NCBI GenBank assembly: GCA_036867785.1
Contig: CP145425.1
Coordinates: forward strand, 434,001 to 498,000
Source: Plasmodiophora brassicae
Taxonomy: Eukaryota > Endomyxa: Phytomyxea > Phytomyxea > Plasmodiophorida
Direction: 5' to 3'
Length of the DNA: 64,000 nt
Shown: positions 44,258 to 61,229 of the stretch, one piece after another
Position numbering within the stretch: position 1 is the first letter of the stretch
How the letters are laid out: the number at the start of each line of letters is the position of its first letter
Notes under the pieces: model-generated
The model's input: only the letters and a program-made list of their open reading frames with translations
Databases searched by the model: none
What the model was told of the DNA's origin: nothing
Position numbers and translations under genes: made by a program

Positions 44258-45927
44258 TCACGAACTTAAGCCATAGAATAATACGGCCCACGGCTTCCGA
44301 TTTCGATCACCGTTCGGTTCAGCAGAGGAGCTGGACGGTTTGCCGTTGACGAACCAGCACCCGAACCCATCGTACGACGGAGGCAGTATTGATCCACCAT
44401 AGCCTTGTCCTTTGTAGGCCTGTGCACGCGTTTGCACAGTCAGTTGAGGGTCCAGCGGTAGGCGCCGCACCGAATTACCTCGTTCATCTCCTCGAGCAAC
44501 TTCTGCATCGCAACCTGTGCCTTGGCGACGGCTCGGCCGTCCGAATCCTCGACGTGAATCGTCCGGATGGTCCTCCCGTTTATCGTCGTCTGAGTGAACG
44601 GATTGTCGCTCGGCGATGCAGGAGGAAGAAGAGCACGCGGTATGGATCCGGGCGTGTCCGGAAATGATTCAGGCATCACTAACAACCACCTGGTTAGATA
44701 GAAATCGGGCGCGAACGACCATAGACCATACAAGGCGAGTTCGGGAACGGCGTCTGATCAAAGTTCAGATGGCCAAAGTCGAGATCCAGCATGGCCGCAT
44801 CGCGAGGATTAAGGTCGCTATTGCAGCCGTTGGTCGTCCCTGGCTTGGACAGCGCCGTATTGGCGTTGTTCTCGGGTTCAACGACGATGAACTTGGACAC
44901 ATCGTCGCCCTGGGACTGGTCACGTTCCGCAGGTCAGAGCCAGGTCCGAATGGTGGAGATCCGGAGACAAACCATTGGCGTGAGTGGCGTTTGTGGTGTC
45001 TGCGGTTCGGAAACGTGGCCGCTAAGCGGCGACCGTCTTATTCTGTCCTCTAGCAGCAACTGCTGCAGCTTGTAGGGTTGATGTGCGTCCGGGTACATGG
45101 GTGTCTTGTTCTTAAATAGGATGTTGCCAATAGCCTATGGGGACGAGTCAGAAACCTTGACGCATACCGACACATAGCACAGGTATCACCTCAACTTGCG
45201 CCTCCAATAACTTGATCTGATTCTGCATTGCCTTCTGCGTCAACTTCTCGAACCTCAGCTCTGACAGCAGGTCGACGCGATGATCTTCGAGATCTGGAAA
45301 CCCATGTCAGCATATAACGGCCGTCTACTGACGAGTGCCATGTGCAACCTGCGACCCGCTGCTCAAGAGTGGGATTGCACTCCGTCTCCATGATCTGGGG
45401 CCTTATTGGCGTGGCCAACGGGTTGCCTTGCACGTGCGCCTTATGGTCTGATGCAGGCGGCTTTCTGTGAATGCTCTGCAGCAGTTCGGGAGCGTCCCTG
45501 CGGAACCCCTCGTGCATCCACTCCCATTTGCAGTTGTCGGTCACAATCTATCCATCGGTAAGACGAGACGGCATCCGGAGCGCGCGGAAACACGAAACCG
45601 TACCCGCGTGAACTGGTACATGTTCAACTGCCTGATAAAACTCGTGAACCGGTTGTGCTTGAAATATTGCGGCAGGAGCTGAACGCAAGTCAGGAAACGC
45701 GACGCAGACGAATCGGGTCAATCACGACGAACCTCCTCGAGGCCATTCGGATCATGAACGACAAACGACCGGCCTTCCTGGCTCCACGAGATAAGGTTCA
45801 CGTTCTCGGGCGAGTCGACCATATCCCAGAGCGCCGTCAGGAACGGCGGAATCGTCTGCCGGCCGGCGCCGTGCGTCGGCGCCGCCGACGTCCGCCGTCG
45901 TTTGCCGTGGACGGCGCCGCCCGACAT
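44258..45927 (-). CDS. Heat shock transcription factor
   Basis: Multi-exon minus-strand gene. The HSF DNA-binding domain spans the first exons: PPFLTALWDMVDSPE, ISWSQEGRSFVVHDPN, then across a 54-nt intron YFKHNRFTSFIRQLNMYQF (recognition helix), then EWMHEGFRRDAPELLQSIHR. The trimerisation coiled coil follows (DLEDHRVDLLSELRFEKLTQ, KAMQNQIKLLEAQVE), rebuilt by an intron with donor GTTGCA. The C-terminal half includes SKFIVVEPENN, an acidic aromatic DLDFGHLNFDQTPF resembling an activation domain, and a last exon ending FYGLSS. It binds heat-shock elements (nGAAn) in the nucleus as a trimer. Start: the ATG opening MSGGAVHGKRRR. The GTG-initiated upstream frame was rejected. Confidence 0.9.
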
Positions 45928-46361
45928 GCCCGACGACGTCGTGTCGATCGCAATCGTGGCAGGCCGCGCGGTGTGCAGCCGCACTCCGTCTGCGGACCTC
46001 GCCGTCGCTGTCGGACGCGGCGTCGATATTTGCGGACGCCGCGCCCGCACGCACCGAACCGATCCCCGCGGTACGTTTGCGTTTTTTTGCGCCGTCGCGA
46101 GGTGGCCGGCTCCACCATCCCCGCAGGGCGCACGCAGTCAGCACGCACCCTGCACGTGCGCCGGCGGCTCGGCAGCGCGCCACGCTGACGCTGGGCGTAC
46201 CTGCCACGTCAGCAGCAGCGAGCGTCGCATGGAATTCCGCGATGCGGCGAACGCATCGCGTGGCGCGTGAAAATTCGCCCCGGGTGCCCGCCGATGGGCA
46301 GGTCGGCGCGCAAGTTCCCTGCGGCGGCTACGCACAACGTGGGCGGTCCGCACCGTGCGCG
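45928..46361. promoter_or_regulatory. Bidirectional promoter region, HSF / ARL5
   Basis: 434 bp between divergent start codons, GC-rich, with no distinctive element recognised. A T7 run is at 46081-46087. Confidence 0.4.
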
Positions 46362-47145
46362 ATGGGTCTTGTGTTCGGGCGTTTGTGGGGCCGCCTGTTC
46401 GGGTCCACCCAGCACAAGATCTGCATCATCGGGCTGGATAACGCCGGTATACTGGGGTCGGCGGGGTGACAGTGGCGGCGCCGTGCCTGATGGTCCGACG
46501 CGGGACGACATAGGGAAGACGACGATCCTGTTCAAGCTGTCGCTGGGCGAAGTCGTCGTCACCCATCCGACGATCGGGTCGAACGTCGAGGAGGTGCGCC
46601 ATGGGGGCGTTCACCTGCACGTCTGGGTGGGTAAAAACTGCCACGGTTCGCGTGCGCTCGTCTGACCTTCGTACTGCAGGATCTGGGCGGCCAGGAGCTC
46701 CCCAGGCAGACCTGGTCGACATATTTCGTCAATTGCGCAGCCATCATCATGGTTGTGAACCAACGTTAACTCCACGCGCCGTCGCCGGCTGATGGAAGCG
46801 TTGGCAGGTCGTCGATAGCTCCGATCGAAAGCGAATCGGTGTCGTCAAGGACGAACTTCAAAAGGCAATGGCAACCGAGGTTCGCATTCGACACGCGTGC
46901 TGTTGGACCACCTAAGTATGTGTGTGTGTGCCAATGTACAGCATCTGGCATCGAGTCGTCTGCTAGTGTACGCCAACAAGCAGGACTTGGCCGGGTGCAT
47001 GAAGCCAGGCGAAATTGCCGACCAGCTCGACCTGACGTCGTACAAGACCCAGCGCTGGCATATCCAAGGCTGCTGTGCGCTGACCGGCGATGGGCTAGTC
47101 GAAGGCCTCGACTGGGTTACCAAAGAGCTGTCGGAAGCGACATAA
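46362..47145 (+). CDS. ARL5: ARL5-type small GTPase
   Basis: About five exons. The N-terminus [13 protein letters not shown] has the Gly2 needed for myristoylation. GTPase motifs: GLDNAGKTT (split by an intron at Gly), [12 protein letters not shown] (switch I, the ARL5-type SNVEE), [26 protein letters not shown], and the ARL5 hallmark [16 protein letters not shown]5 works at the trans-Golgi, recruiting GARP for endosome-to-Golgi traffic. The intron after DNAG (donor GTATAC) and the one before DLGG have consensus ends. The stop lies only 11 bp from the stop of the converging NAA30 gene. Confidence 0.93.
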
Positions 47146-47156
47146 ACGTGTGCGTT

Positions 47157-47828
47157 CTACTCATGTTCGGGGGTTTCTTTATCGGCGGGAGACGGCAGCC
47201 ATAACTTCAGGCGGAACGCGTCTACACCGTTCATGTAATACCTGCAGGGACGAACAATGTCAGAGGGCGCGATAGGCGCTGATTGAGCCAGTCACCTGTG
47301 GAGTCGCTTATCCTTGATGAATCCAAGCTTCTCATACAGACGCACAGCTTCCTTGTTCGTCACCTCGGTCTCCAGGACAACCTTCGGAAGCGGTTGAGAC
47401 ACCACAGTTTGCAAATAGAATCTTGGCGAACCGTTACCTCTTCGCACTGGTCCTCAATCATTCTATCCAGGATCATTCGGACGAGCTGACTCCCTGCGAC
47501 ATGGTTGGTGGACCGCAGCGAGACGGCTGACAGTAGTACCTAGTCCCCTGTTCCTATACTGCTTGTCGACATCGAGCATGGCGATGTATCCGCGACGAAC
47601 GCCTTTCTTGCTCGGGTCGCATTTGCCAACAATGGTGCCGACACACACCTTGCCGCACATCGCCAGGATGCACATGTGCGGCCAGGTGTTCAGGAAGTAC
47701 CGGTACGTGAACACGGAATACGGCTCGGACAGGTCCGCATCGATCAGCCTCTGCAGCAGCGGCAGCTGATGCTCGCTCTCGTATGTAACGAACTCAATCG
47801 CGTCCTTCGCGACTTCACCGGTCGGCAT
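47157..47828 (-). CDS. NAA30: N-alpha-acetyltransferase 30 (NatC catalytic subunit)
   Basis: Minus-strand gene with about four exons. Block one is a GNAT fold beginning FVTYESEHQLPLLQRLIDAD and SEPYSVFTYRYFLNTWPHM, then VGTIVGKCDPSKKG and GYIAMLDVDKQYRNRGLGS (the acetyl-CoA-binding R-x-x-G-x-G/A motif). Later exons add VVLETEVTNKEAVRLYEKLG, FIKDKRLHR and YYMNGVDAFRLKLWLPSP. These are the diagnostic NAA30 strands. NatC acetylates protein N-termini such as Met-Leu and Met-Phe on ribosomes, with NAA35 and NAA38. Start: the ATG at 47828. Confidence 0.92.
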
Positions 47829-48065
47829 GGCGCGCCGCCGGCGTCTCGATTGTACGCAGTCCGCGACTGCACAATGCCTCGACGTTGGAGAGCCGCATCG
47901 CCCACCAAGACGTGCTCAGCTGATCAACACCTCCGCGACCGTACAACATTACATGATTACAGTCACCATCAGGGCCGTACATGAAACCGATCCTGATGTT
48001 TAATATGAGAATATGTCATAGAGCCGAATTAGTTTGCATCCGGCCACGGGCGGACAGCCGAAAGG

Positions 48066-53587
<5,522 letters not shown>

Positions 53588-54412
53588 GACGATCACGGAG
53601 CGCGCCACGGACCTCCCGTCAATCTCAATATATCCACCGGCCGACTGGTCACCGGCGGGTCCGTATGCCCGCGGTCGTCGCAGTCACTAGCGGTTCGCCA
53701 GGCGTGGGGTGCCGCGCGATCGATCGCACACGCACGGACGGTGGGAGCGCACCCGGCCTACGCCCGACCACGCCGATTGGATTCTGATGCACCGTGGACC
53801 AGCGGCGACGAAAAGCCCGTGAGTCCGCCCGTCGCTTTTCCCGGCGGCCGCCCAACAAAGTTGCGTAGATCGAGCACCCGCCACACACGACGCGACGACT
53901 TGGGACGCGCGCCCCCTCCAGGGAGCGGCCTCCTTCCTGCCCAGAAGCACCGACATCCACCGTCGTGGATCCCGCTGCATTGCTCAGCGGCATCGTCGCC
54001 CGGTTCGCGTTCGGACGCAGTTTCGGTCGTGCAGCTGGACCCCTCGACGGCGCCGTTTTGGACATGACCCGCCCGTGCAACGTTAGCGTGATGTGCGGGC
54101 GTCTCGCCCTAAGGAGGAGGCTGCGGCCGTCGTTTTGCATCGCACGTCTGCAGATGCAGTCCGCCCCGCGGTTCGACGACTGGACAGTGCGCGCTGCCTT
54201 TGCGCAGTTTGCCGGCCGCCGGATCGGTGTTTCGGTAGATGCGCGGCGTGTCCCCAGGCACACATTTGCCGCGTCAACCCGCACCTCGTGCGCTCGAACA
54301 TTCCAGAACGTCTGGATGCGAAACCGCCGTGTCCCGGGTGCTGCAGTAACCGCTGGTCGCATTCGTCAAGTCAGTGGCTGTCGAGCACATCACAATCATC
54401 ATCAACCGCATC
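53588..54412. promoter_or_regulatory. Divergent intergenic region, CHD / Reeler-like gene
   Basis: About 0.8 kb of GC-rich DNA between divergent genes. Long open frames on both strands here (for example 53649-54362 minus) lack any family feature and were not called. Confidence 0.4.
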
Positions 54413-55105
54413 ATGAAATACATCATCGTCGCGGCGATTGTTTCGGCGCTCGCGTCGTCGCCAGCTCTGGCGTTCACGAACGGGACGAACCTGCCCAGCT
54501 ACTTCTGCCACCCTGGGTTTGGGTTGCCGGCCTCGTTAGGCCCGCTGCTGTCCGTCATCAACAAAACGAACCCGCCGGCAGCGACCGCCATCGCCGGGTT
54601 CCACAACTCGCCTGACCTGATGGCCCGTCCGAACCTCGTCAACGTCCGCCTCGAATCTGTTGCGACTGGCATGCTGCAGTCGACAATCGTCGCCGGCTGC
54701 GATTACCGCCTTGTCGTCAACACGACGAACGGTCAGGCGCTTGACGGGCTCATCATCTGGGGCGAGGTCTCGCCCATTGTGAAGGTCGGCCACTTCGTCG
54801 AACTCGGCCCGACGATGTCGATCTGGCCTGCATGTGGCCCTGGCCGGGTCGGTGCCGTCCACCACCAGGTCGTCTCGGAGACGACCACGTACAACCAGCT
54901 CGTGTGGCGCGCCCCGTTGGAACTGTCCTGGGGCGAGCCGGGCTCTTCCCCGCTCGGGTTCAGCAAGTGGAGCTTGTTCGAACCGCCTGCACCGCAGCTG
55001 AACATTGCTGTCCAATTCCGAGGCGTCACTGATACCGACGGCGGGTTTGGCACCTGGATCAACGACGTCGTGTTCCCGTTCACGACGAACGGCATCTGCG
55101 CCTAG
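54413..55105 (+). CDS. Secreted protein with Reeler-like domain
   Basis: Single exon, 230 residues, starting at the ATG opening the signal peptide (MKYIIVAAIVSALASSPALA); an upstream in-frame GTG was ignored. The mature part is beta-rich, with four spaced cysteines and the pattern YRLVVNTTNGQALDGLIIWG, then WPACGPG, TTYNQLVWRAPLEL, and NIAVQFRGVTDTDGGFGTWI near the end. This layout resembles the Reeler/DOMON-adjacent secreted domains, but the match is weak and made by eye. There is no membrane anchor. Likely an extracellular or wall protein. Confidence 0.6.
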   Translation: MKYIIVAAIVSALASSPALAFTNGTNLPSYFCHPGFGLPASLGPLLSVINKTNPPAATAIAGFHNSPDLMARPNLVNVRLESVATGMLQSTIVAGCDYRLVVNTTNGQALDGLIIWGEVSPIVKVGHFVELGPTMSIWPACGPGRVGAVHHQVVSETTTYNQLVWRAPLELSWGEPGSSPLGFSKWSLFEPPAPQLNIAVQFRGVTDTDGGFGTWINDVVFPFTTNGICA

Positions 55106-55193
55106 ACGCGGCAAGCTCACTGTCGTAAGGCCTAGCCGGAATCATACACGGGCCAACTGTGTTCTCGAACAACGTACGATGGAACCATTTCGT

Positions 55194-57978
55194 TTATATA
55201 GTGGAGTTCAGCCGTCGGGCAAGTTCCTCGTCGTCGTCGTCACCAATGGCCTCGTTGTGCTTGCTGCGCGGGTGCTGGCACTTCTGGCACCGGTTCGGGT
55301 CGAAGACGTTGGCTTGGAATCGGGGGCATGAACAAACTGTACAGTTGGCGTCGCCGTTCTCGGAAACGGGTGGGGGATTTTGTCCTACGACGACCAGCAT
55401 CAGGAGCGAGTGGGTACCTTTTCAACTAGCGAGACCTACCCAGCATGACATATCCAGCAGGGAAGAATCCCATCTCGCCGGTGTCTGGGAGGTACCCAGC
55501 CCACCAGGATTCCGCTCTCGCGTCCAGCACGTTGACGACCTGCTTGGCACCGAACGAGAGGATATCGCGCCCGACGAAATCCTCAACGGCAACGGCCTTC
55601 GTCTTCTTCGACGATCCCACCGCAGAGCACGGGAACACGCCCGTCTCCCCGTTGTCGAGCGTGCCCCTCCACCATCTGCACCACCAGCGCTTGAGCTCAA
55701 CACTGAAACCGTCACAGCAACCCATCGTTACCCGGAAGGATCACGAGAGATGATCTTGACGCTGTCGCCGACTTTTAACGAGATTTGCTTCAGGGAACTG
55801 CCATCGAACGCCATCGAGGATACCCCTGGGCATCCTTGCTCGACGCGGATCGCAGTGCCCAGCTCTTCTGTGCAGCATGGGCCGAACCAGCCGCGCTCGC
55901 CCGTGCGCAGGTTGCACCCTAGCCACCAGCCGCTCGTGTGCGGCCGGTCCACCAGGATCAGGTCGCCCGTGTCGAAGTTCAGTTCACTGCTGTCGTCGCC
56001 TTCCGCCTGATGTGAGGTGATCGCGCGCACGTACAGGACGCTTTCGAGCGTTTTCCTGATGAGACCGTCAGGAATGGGCACGCATACACTCGCGTTCGCC
56101 GTTACATTTCGATCGAATGCGACGATGCCGCTGACGTCCTTCGGGTATCGGCGGCAGGAGATAACGATGCCGCAGACGTTGCAGACGTTGTCGACGACCT
56201 GCGTATGTCTTGGACGGGAGAGATGGACGCCCCAGAGTCTCGTCGACAATCCTGGACGGACTGAAAGCGGGCATCGATCTCTGTCGACGTTTCAGAGGCG
56301 GCCGGGGGACGTAGTTGAACCTCGCAGGCATTGCATCTGGCAAACGACAACGTCAACGTCGAAACGAAATCAGACGGGATGCCCCAGCGTACATCCTTTG
56401 GGTCTTGCCCGAATCCGAAACGTTGAGGGCGATTCGTCCCCGGCTGCAATCACCACAAACCAGACATCCACATCTGCAATCACGTGCATCAGATCACGTG
56501 AAACGCGCCAGCGGAACAACGTCCTACCGCCGGCAGTGGTGCCGCCTTCTGAACATGCTGAATTCCGCGAAACAGACACTGCACGAGTTCGACAGCGAAT
56601 TCGGTTGCCAGACCGGGGCGGCATCCATGACGACAGACATCGCTCTCGTCCTGGGCGAACCACGATCAGTCAGCACCAGATAGCATGCGGTGAACCAAAC
56701 ATACTTTGTGGTCCGGTTTTTGAACTCTTGGATGCATTCCGTAAGGTGGATCAACCATTCCACTTTGTCCTCGTGGGAATCGGCAAGGACAGTGAAACTC
56801 TTCTCCTGGCTTCGGATTTGGAAGGGGTATCTACCCTCGGACGACGGTTCGTCGATCACTTCAAACGACGCGTCGACGGACATCATCCGATTGAGCTTCA
56901 GCCCGTCGCTGCGGCCAGAGGCTGGCCGCGCGTACACAAGCAGGTCATTGAAGAGGATGAACTCTCGCACCATGTTCTTCGAGCGACAAACTTTGGTCAA
57001 CGACCCGACCCGAACCAGGCGCCTGTACAACCACCTTGTCAGTTGGCCATCACGATGGCGAAACGGAATACAGAACCTTGACGGCGCCACCAGAGTGACC
57101 TCGTTATTGAATCGCTTCTGAAGTTCCAGGATCTTCGCGCTGTTTTCCCGATCACGAATTGCTTCGTTGATCTGAGTCGTCACGTTCGAGGCTTGCTGAC
57201 AAGCGGCTGTACGGATGCACAGTCAGCAACCGCTGAGACCTGCTCGAATCGCGACCAACATTTCAGATCGTCGTAGTCGGGATGCGACGGATCCGTAATG
57301 GACGACAGTTCGTGGAACAGCATCCTGTAGCGGGGCAGGCGCTGCACGGGCAGGATCAGGAAACTCTCGAGGCCGTTGCCTTTGCATTCCGGGCTCTGCG
57401 CGAACTCGTTGATCAGCTTGACGAGCGAATCGCGGTTCTGCCGCATCTGCTGCAGAACTCGCGTCCCGTCTTCATGCTGGTTCGCATACGAGCAGTACAT
57501 TCGCAGGAACGGCGCTGGAGCAATACGGTTAGTTCGGGGGCGCCTGGGCCCATACGCGCTGCATACCGAACGCGAGGAACACGTCGCCGATCTTCTGCGT
57601 GTCGTCCCATTGTACCATGCGGACGGACAGCTCGTCGAGGAACTTCTTGTTCAGGCCGGCGATGACTTGCACGTTCCTGAACATCTCGGCCAGTGACGGG
57701 CTCAACGACTGCTTGCCTTGGAGCGGGACGATGAACACCTTGACAAGGATATCGATCGACTCCACGTATCTACAGCACCGTCAGCACGCGCCTAACGCGT
57801 GGGCGTCATCGCCGCCCTACGTCTGCTCGGTCGACAGGAGCTCCCTGGCCAGTCGCGTCCGCTTCATGGCGACCTTACGCTTGGCCAGAACCTCCGGGTC
57901 GGGGAACACCTCCTCGAGGATGTCGATCGGCAACGGCGGCGGCAGGTCCGGCATCATCGGCGGCCCGGGTTCCGGCAT
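55194..57978 (-). CDS. RhoGEF: DH-PH-FYVE-SH3-SH3-zinc motif protein
   Basis: Minus-strand gene, about ten exons, roughly 750 residues. Order: a Pro-rich start (MPEPGPPMMPDLPPPLP); a DH domain ending with NGLESFLILPVQRLPRYRML and the helix SNVTTQINEAIRDRENSAK; a PH domain (KNMVREFILFNDLLVYARP.. HEDKVEWLIHLTECIQEF); an FYVE finger (CSVCFAEFSMFRRRHHCRR, then CGCLVCGDCS and VCNVCG in later exons). Two SH3 domains follow (LNFDTGDLILVDRPHTSGWW and an ALSF-type second). A final Cys/His motif is CTVCSCPRFQANVFDPNRCQ..CQHPRSKH. DH-PH-FYVE is the FGD-type Cdc42/Rho exchange factor layout; FYVE binds PtdIns3P, so action at endosomes or membrane ruffles is inferred. Confidence 0.85.
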
Positions 57979-58156
57979 GGCAGGGCGGCGGCAGCGACGG
58001 CCGTCGGTCGAGTCTCCACCGAATGCGCTCTGTCGCCCCGTTGCTATAAACGAACAACTGCGCAACTGCGCCACCAATCCTATATATAGTCCAGGGCTTG
58101 GCATCTTGCCAGTTGTGCGTCTGGAACCTGGCCGGAACTTGCCCGCTCCAGGCGCC

Positions 58157-58975
58157 TTATGTACATATAATTACATTTCGACGCCGAACAGGCGCTCTCT
58201 GCGTTCGACTTCGGCGAGGTCGACCGGGGCGCGCGCCTGGAACGACGACGACGACGACGGTCTCCTGCCACGGCGCGGTTGAGGCCCTGTGCTCTTGGAT
58301 CGCGGCTGACGCTTCTTCTTGTTGTTCCACTGCCACGGCTTCCACGATTTCCCGGACCTCTTGCTGGGTTTGCCGGCGGCGTCCTGGTTCGCGCGAACTC
58401 GCTTTCTGTTGACGTTCGTCAGCATAAGGAGATAACATCATCTGCCTCGGTACGAACTTAGGGAGACGGCCAGGCGAACGAGCGGGATGATATTCTTGGT
58501 AAGGAGGGGCACCTGCAACATCGCTAGGTTCTGCCGAACAGGACAGTCTGGGGTCTGCACCTAAACCGGCGTTGTCGTCGAGCAATTCGATGTCGGAAAG
58601 CCAGCCTGGAAGCATGTGATGGACGAGGATCGTTCCCTCAATCGACGCCCTGGATGGGAGTTGCGCTCGGCCGTTGTCGCCCTCGGTCTGCGATCTTTGA
58701 GCGACAATTTCGGGAGACTCGGGAACGACGACATTGTCGCGGTCCCACGTGTCAGCTGTTAAATCCAGGACGCCAACATCATCGCTAACGACGTCATCCG
58801 AGGGAGACGACGGGTGGTTGTCGTCCCCGTCCGTGTGCGGCATCTCTTCCGGCGCGTGGAACATGTGATTGGATTCGGGGACGTACAGACGCTGCGGGTT
58901 CGGCCTGGCGCCCGCCATTGATGCTGTCGATGGCGAGACGCCAATGAACGCCGGCCGCCGCCGCACCGCCATCAT
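58157..58975 (-). CDS. Hypothetical disordered protein with basic C-terminus
   Basis: Minus-strand frame of 272 residues from an ATG pair at 58975 (MMAVRRRPAFIG). It is acidic and Ser/Pro/Asp-rich (DDNHPSSPSDDVVSDDVG, VVPESPEIVAQRSQ) with a few hydrophobic patches (HHMLPGWLSDIELLD). The last third is better coding in another frame: a Lys/Arg-rich stretch at 58425-58171 ending RRERLFGVEM. A 50-60 nt intron around 58400-58460 would switch to it, but I could not fix its ends. Ordered residues are few, so a nuclear or regulatory role is only a guess. No family recognised. Confidence 0.45.
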   Translation of the reverse strand: MMAVRRRPAFIGVSPSTASMAGARPNPQRLYVPESNHMFHAPEEMPHTDGDDNHPSSPSDDVVSDDVGVLDLTADTWDRDNVVVPESPEIVAQRSQTEGDNGRAQLPSRASIEGTILVHHMLPGWLSDIELLDDNAGLGADPRLSCSAEPSDVAGAPPYQEYHPARSPGRLPKFVPRQMMLSPYADERQQKASSREPGRRRQTQQEVREIVEAVAVEQQEEASAAIQEHRASTAPWQETVVVVVVPGARPGRPRRSRTQRAPVRRRNVIICT

Positions 58976-59360
58976 TGACGACGGGCTCCAGATCTGGAAT
59001 GCAGACGGAGCCAGTCACACACCCACTGTCGTGGAGAAAAACCCCGTGTCCTACAAATCCGCCGCCGGGCCCCCTGACCTGACTGTACCGCAGGGGTATG
59101 ACGATCGTATCGCGGGATATAGATGGGATTCGTGTAAGACCGCCGTGTTCCGCTCGTCCACAATACACGCCGTCGTCTGTCTTGAACAGCGGTTTTTGCA
59201 TTATGAAGACGGTCGCTTGACAACGTGGGCAAGCGGCAAGCTGCGGGCTTGCTGGTCTGCGTCTATTGCAATGTGAGGTACCAAGAAGACTGCGCGATGG
59301 CGGAGTTTTGGCGCAGTCGGGAATCCGCTGACCCAGAGGCACACCGGAGCCTGTGCAGCC
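58976..59360. other. Divergent intergenic region between two unassigned genes
   Basis: 385 bp. A minus-strand frame passes through it with a C-x-x-C pair (AACPRCQATVFIM) and could be an upstream exon of the gene ending at 58157. Otherwise nothing is recognised. Confidence 0.3.
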
Positions 59361-59780
59361 ATGGTGGCGACCGAATCTGGGGCTGCCCAGTCGCTGAAGG
59401 CATTGCTGCGTCAGGTCAAGCGGCGATCGCGATCGCTGATCGACGAGAACGACACGGCCCGAAAAACCATTCGGAAGCTTCGCGCGAAGAATGCGAAACT
59501 GGAGGCGCGAATCCGACAACTGGAGTCCGGCGGCTCCGCTTCAGCGGTTGCTCGTTGTTCCCGTTGCCGCAACGTCGTAGATGCGGACGAGCCCGACGGT
59601 GCATGCATCTACCATACGGGTATCTTCTACGACGTCGAAGGCGATGGGCGCGAGCTGGACTCAGACTCCGAGACGTTTGGGATGTGGAGCTGCTGCGAAG
59701 CTGAAGAACGTGACGCGATTGGTTGCAAGAAAGGCAGACACAAGGTTCTCTTGAAGCGAGAACCGTCCTCTGAATCGTGA
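59361..59780 (+). CDS. Hypothetical protein: coiled coil plus Cys/His zinc-binding motif
   Basis: Single exon, 139 residues, starting at the ATG opening MVATESGAAQSLKALLRQV. Residues about 15-55 form a basic coiled coil (RKTIRKLRAKNAKLEARIRQ). A Cys/His segment follows: RCSRCRNVV, then GACIYHTGIFYDVEG, FGMWSCCEAEERDAIGCKKG and a terminal RHKV. The spacing C-x2-C .. C-x2-HxG .. W-x-CC .. GC..H resembles small CHORD-like zinc modules that often bind partner proteins. Function unknown. The pattern strongly suggests a real zinc-binding gene. Confidence 0.6.
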   Translation: MVATESGAAQSLKALLRQVKRRSRSLIDENDTARKTIRKLRAKNAKLEARIRQLESGGSASAVARCSRCRNVVDADEPDGACIYHTGIFYDVEGDGRELDSDSETFGMWSCCEAEERDAIGCKKGRHKVLLKREPSSES

Positions 59781-59821
59781 CGATGTAAAATCGACCGGTG
59801 TTGTTGAACGTCGTATAGTCT

Positions 59822-61114
59822 TTATCGTGTGCGTAGCGTCTTCACGGTCTCGTAACACTGAGGGTGGAACGGCCGCGAGTCATCGATAGCCCGATGCGTC
59901 GGCGGGACAAACATGAACTCGTCAGAGTCGTGCATAAGTACGCGTTGACAACCCCCGCAGCTGGCCGTAAACAGGTTCTCGAACTGGATGAGCCATGTCT
60001 ATGTGCAGATTCAGCAAACGCTGCAGATCAGATCATGTAGCCCGATATTACGATAAATCGTCGAAGAGCGTGGATGCTAGAAGAAGAAGAAGCCGCCAGA
60101 TGGGACGCCGTCGAGAAGGCAACAAGCGTCAATCGCCGAAAGACACAGAACGCAGACGCGCACCATAGCGCATCGTCGACATCAGCGTAACGCTCGTTCC
60201 ATCCCAGGACGTTGATTCGTCCCATCTCGTACGACTTGTCGTCGTTGTCACCATAGCCCGACGGGAATGCAATCGTCGCCCGGAAGACATTCTCGACCCG
60301 GACCTGTTCACGTCGTTAGACGCCGACAGCAAGCACAACAGCACGTCATGTCTAACTGTGAGTGCACGGTCCGCATTGTTGCACTGGTACTCCAGCATGA
60401 GTTTCGGGTGTTGCTGCTGAAGCTCGCGAAGCACCTCCTGAAATGACAGCGATCTACAAACATACCGTGAGCCGTGTTTGGTCTAAACGATGCACGCTGT
60501 CCAGTAGGACACCCTGACCCTTCGGCTACCTCGCGGATATTGCTTCGACAAGCGATTTCAGGAAATGCTTTGTGAAGCGCCGCACGATGCGCTCTGACGT
60601 TGGATCAGGCACAGGGGTGACGTACTAGGCAAACACGATACAGACCTCGACAGAACGTCGACTTTGGGTCGGTCGCGATCTGCACGGTCACATACGGCAA
60701 TCGGTATCTCTGCAGATATCGTTGCGAATTTCAACACTCTACGAACGCAGAGCGGTGAGCAGACGGAGGTAACGGTGTACCCTACCGCGACGTACACGCG
60801 GGATAGGCTGACTGGACCAGGAAAGTCAGGTGAAATAACGATGGTGTCTGCTTGAATATAAGTCGACCGTTTTGTACCGTTGACCAGCAGCTACACAAAC
60901 CTTTGATGCCGGCGATAGCCTCCTTGAACGCCGCCAGGGCCGCATCGAGCGCCGCCCGGCGCTGCTTGACGACGGCCGCGAACGTCCCGGTCCCGTCGAG
61001 GAACGTGTTCCGCCACGACTCGAGCACGTCCATGACGGCCAGGCGCAGGCCAACGATGGCGTCGATCGCCGCCGCAATCGACTCCTGGTCCGCACGAATC
61101 GCATCGACATCCAT
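59822..61114 (-). CDS. Mediator complex subunit 27-like
   Basis: Minus-strand gene with several short introns. The start, MDVDAIRADQESIAAAIDAI, opens a long N-terminal helix pair. Middle exons carry RRFTKHFLKSLVEAIS and LRELQQQHPKLMLEYQCNN. An exon near 60220 gives VLGWNERYADVDDALWCAS and CVFRRLT. The last exon is the diagnostic MED27 end: NLFTASCGGCQRVL with a C-x2-C zinc pair, then a conserved PPTHR and FHPQCYET. MED27 sits in the upper tail/middle of Mediator and bridges activators to Pol II. Exon borders between 60800 and 60440 are approximate. Moderate confidence, because the middle is divergent. Confidence 0.6.
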
Positions 61115-61229
61115 CGCGGGCGTCACTCTGCGGAGTCCCTGGGCGCGGTACCAGTCAGCAGCACTGGCACTACCCACAGGGCAGGCGTCAGACGGTGCTG
61201 CAGCAACAAACAGCGACTGCACTTTATCG

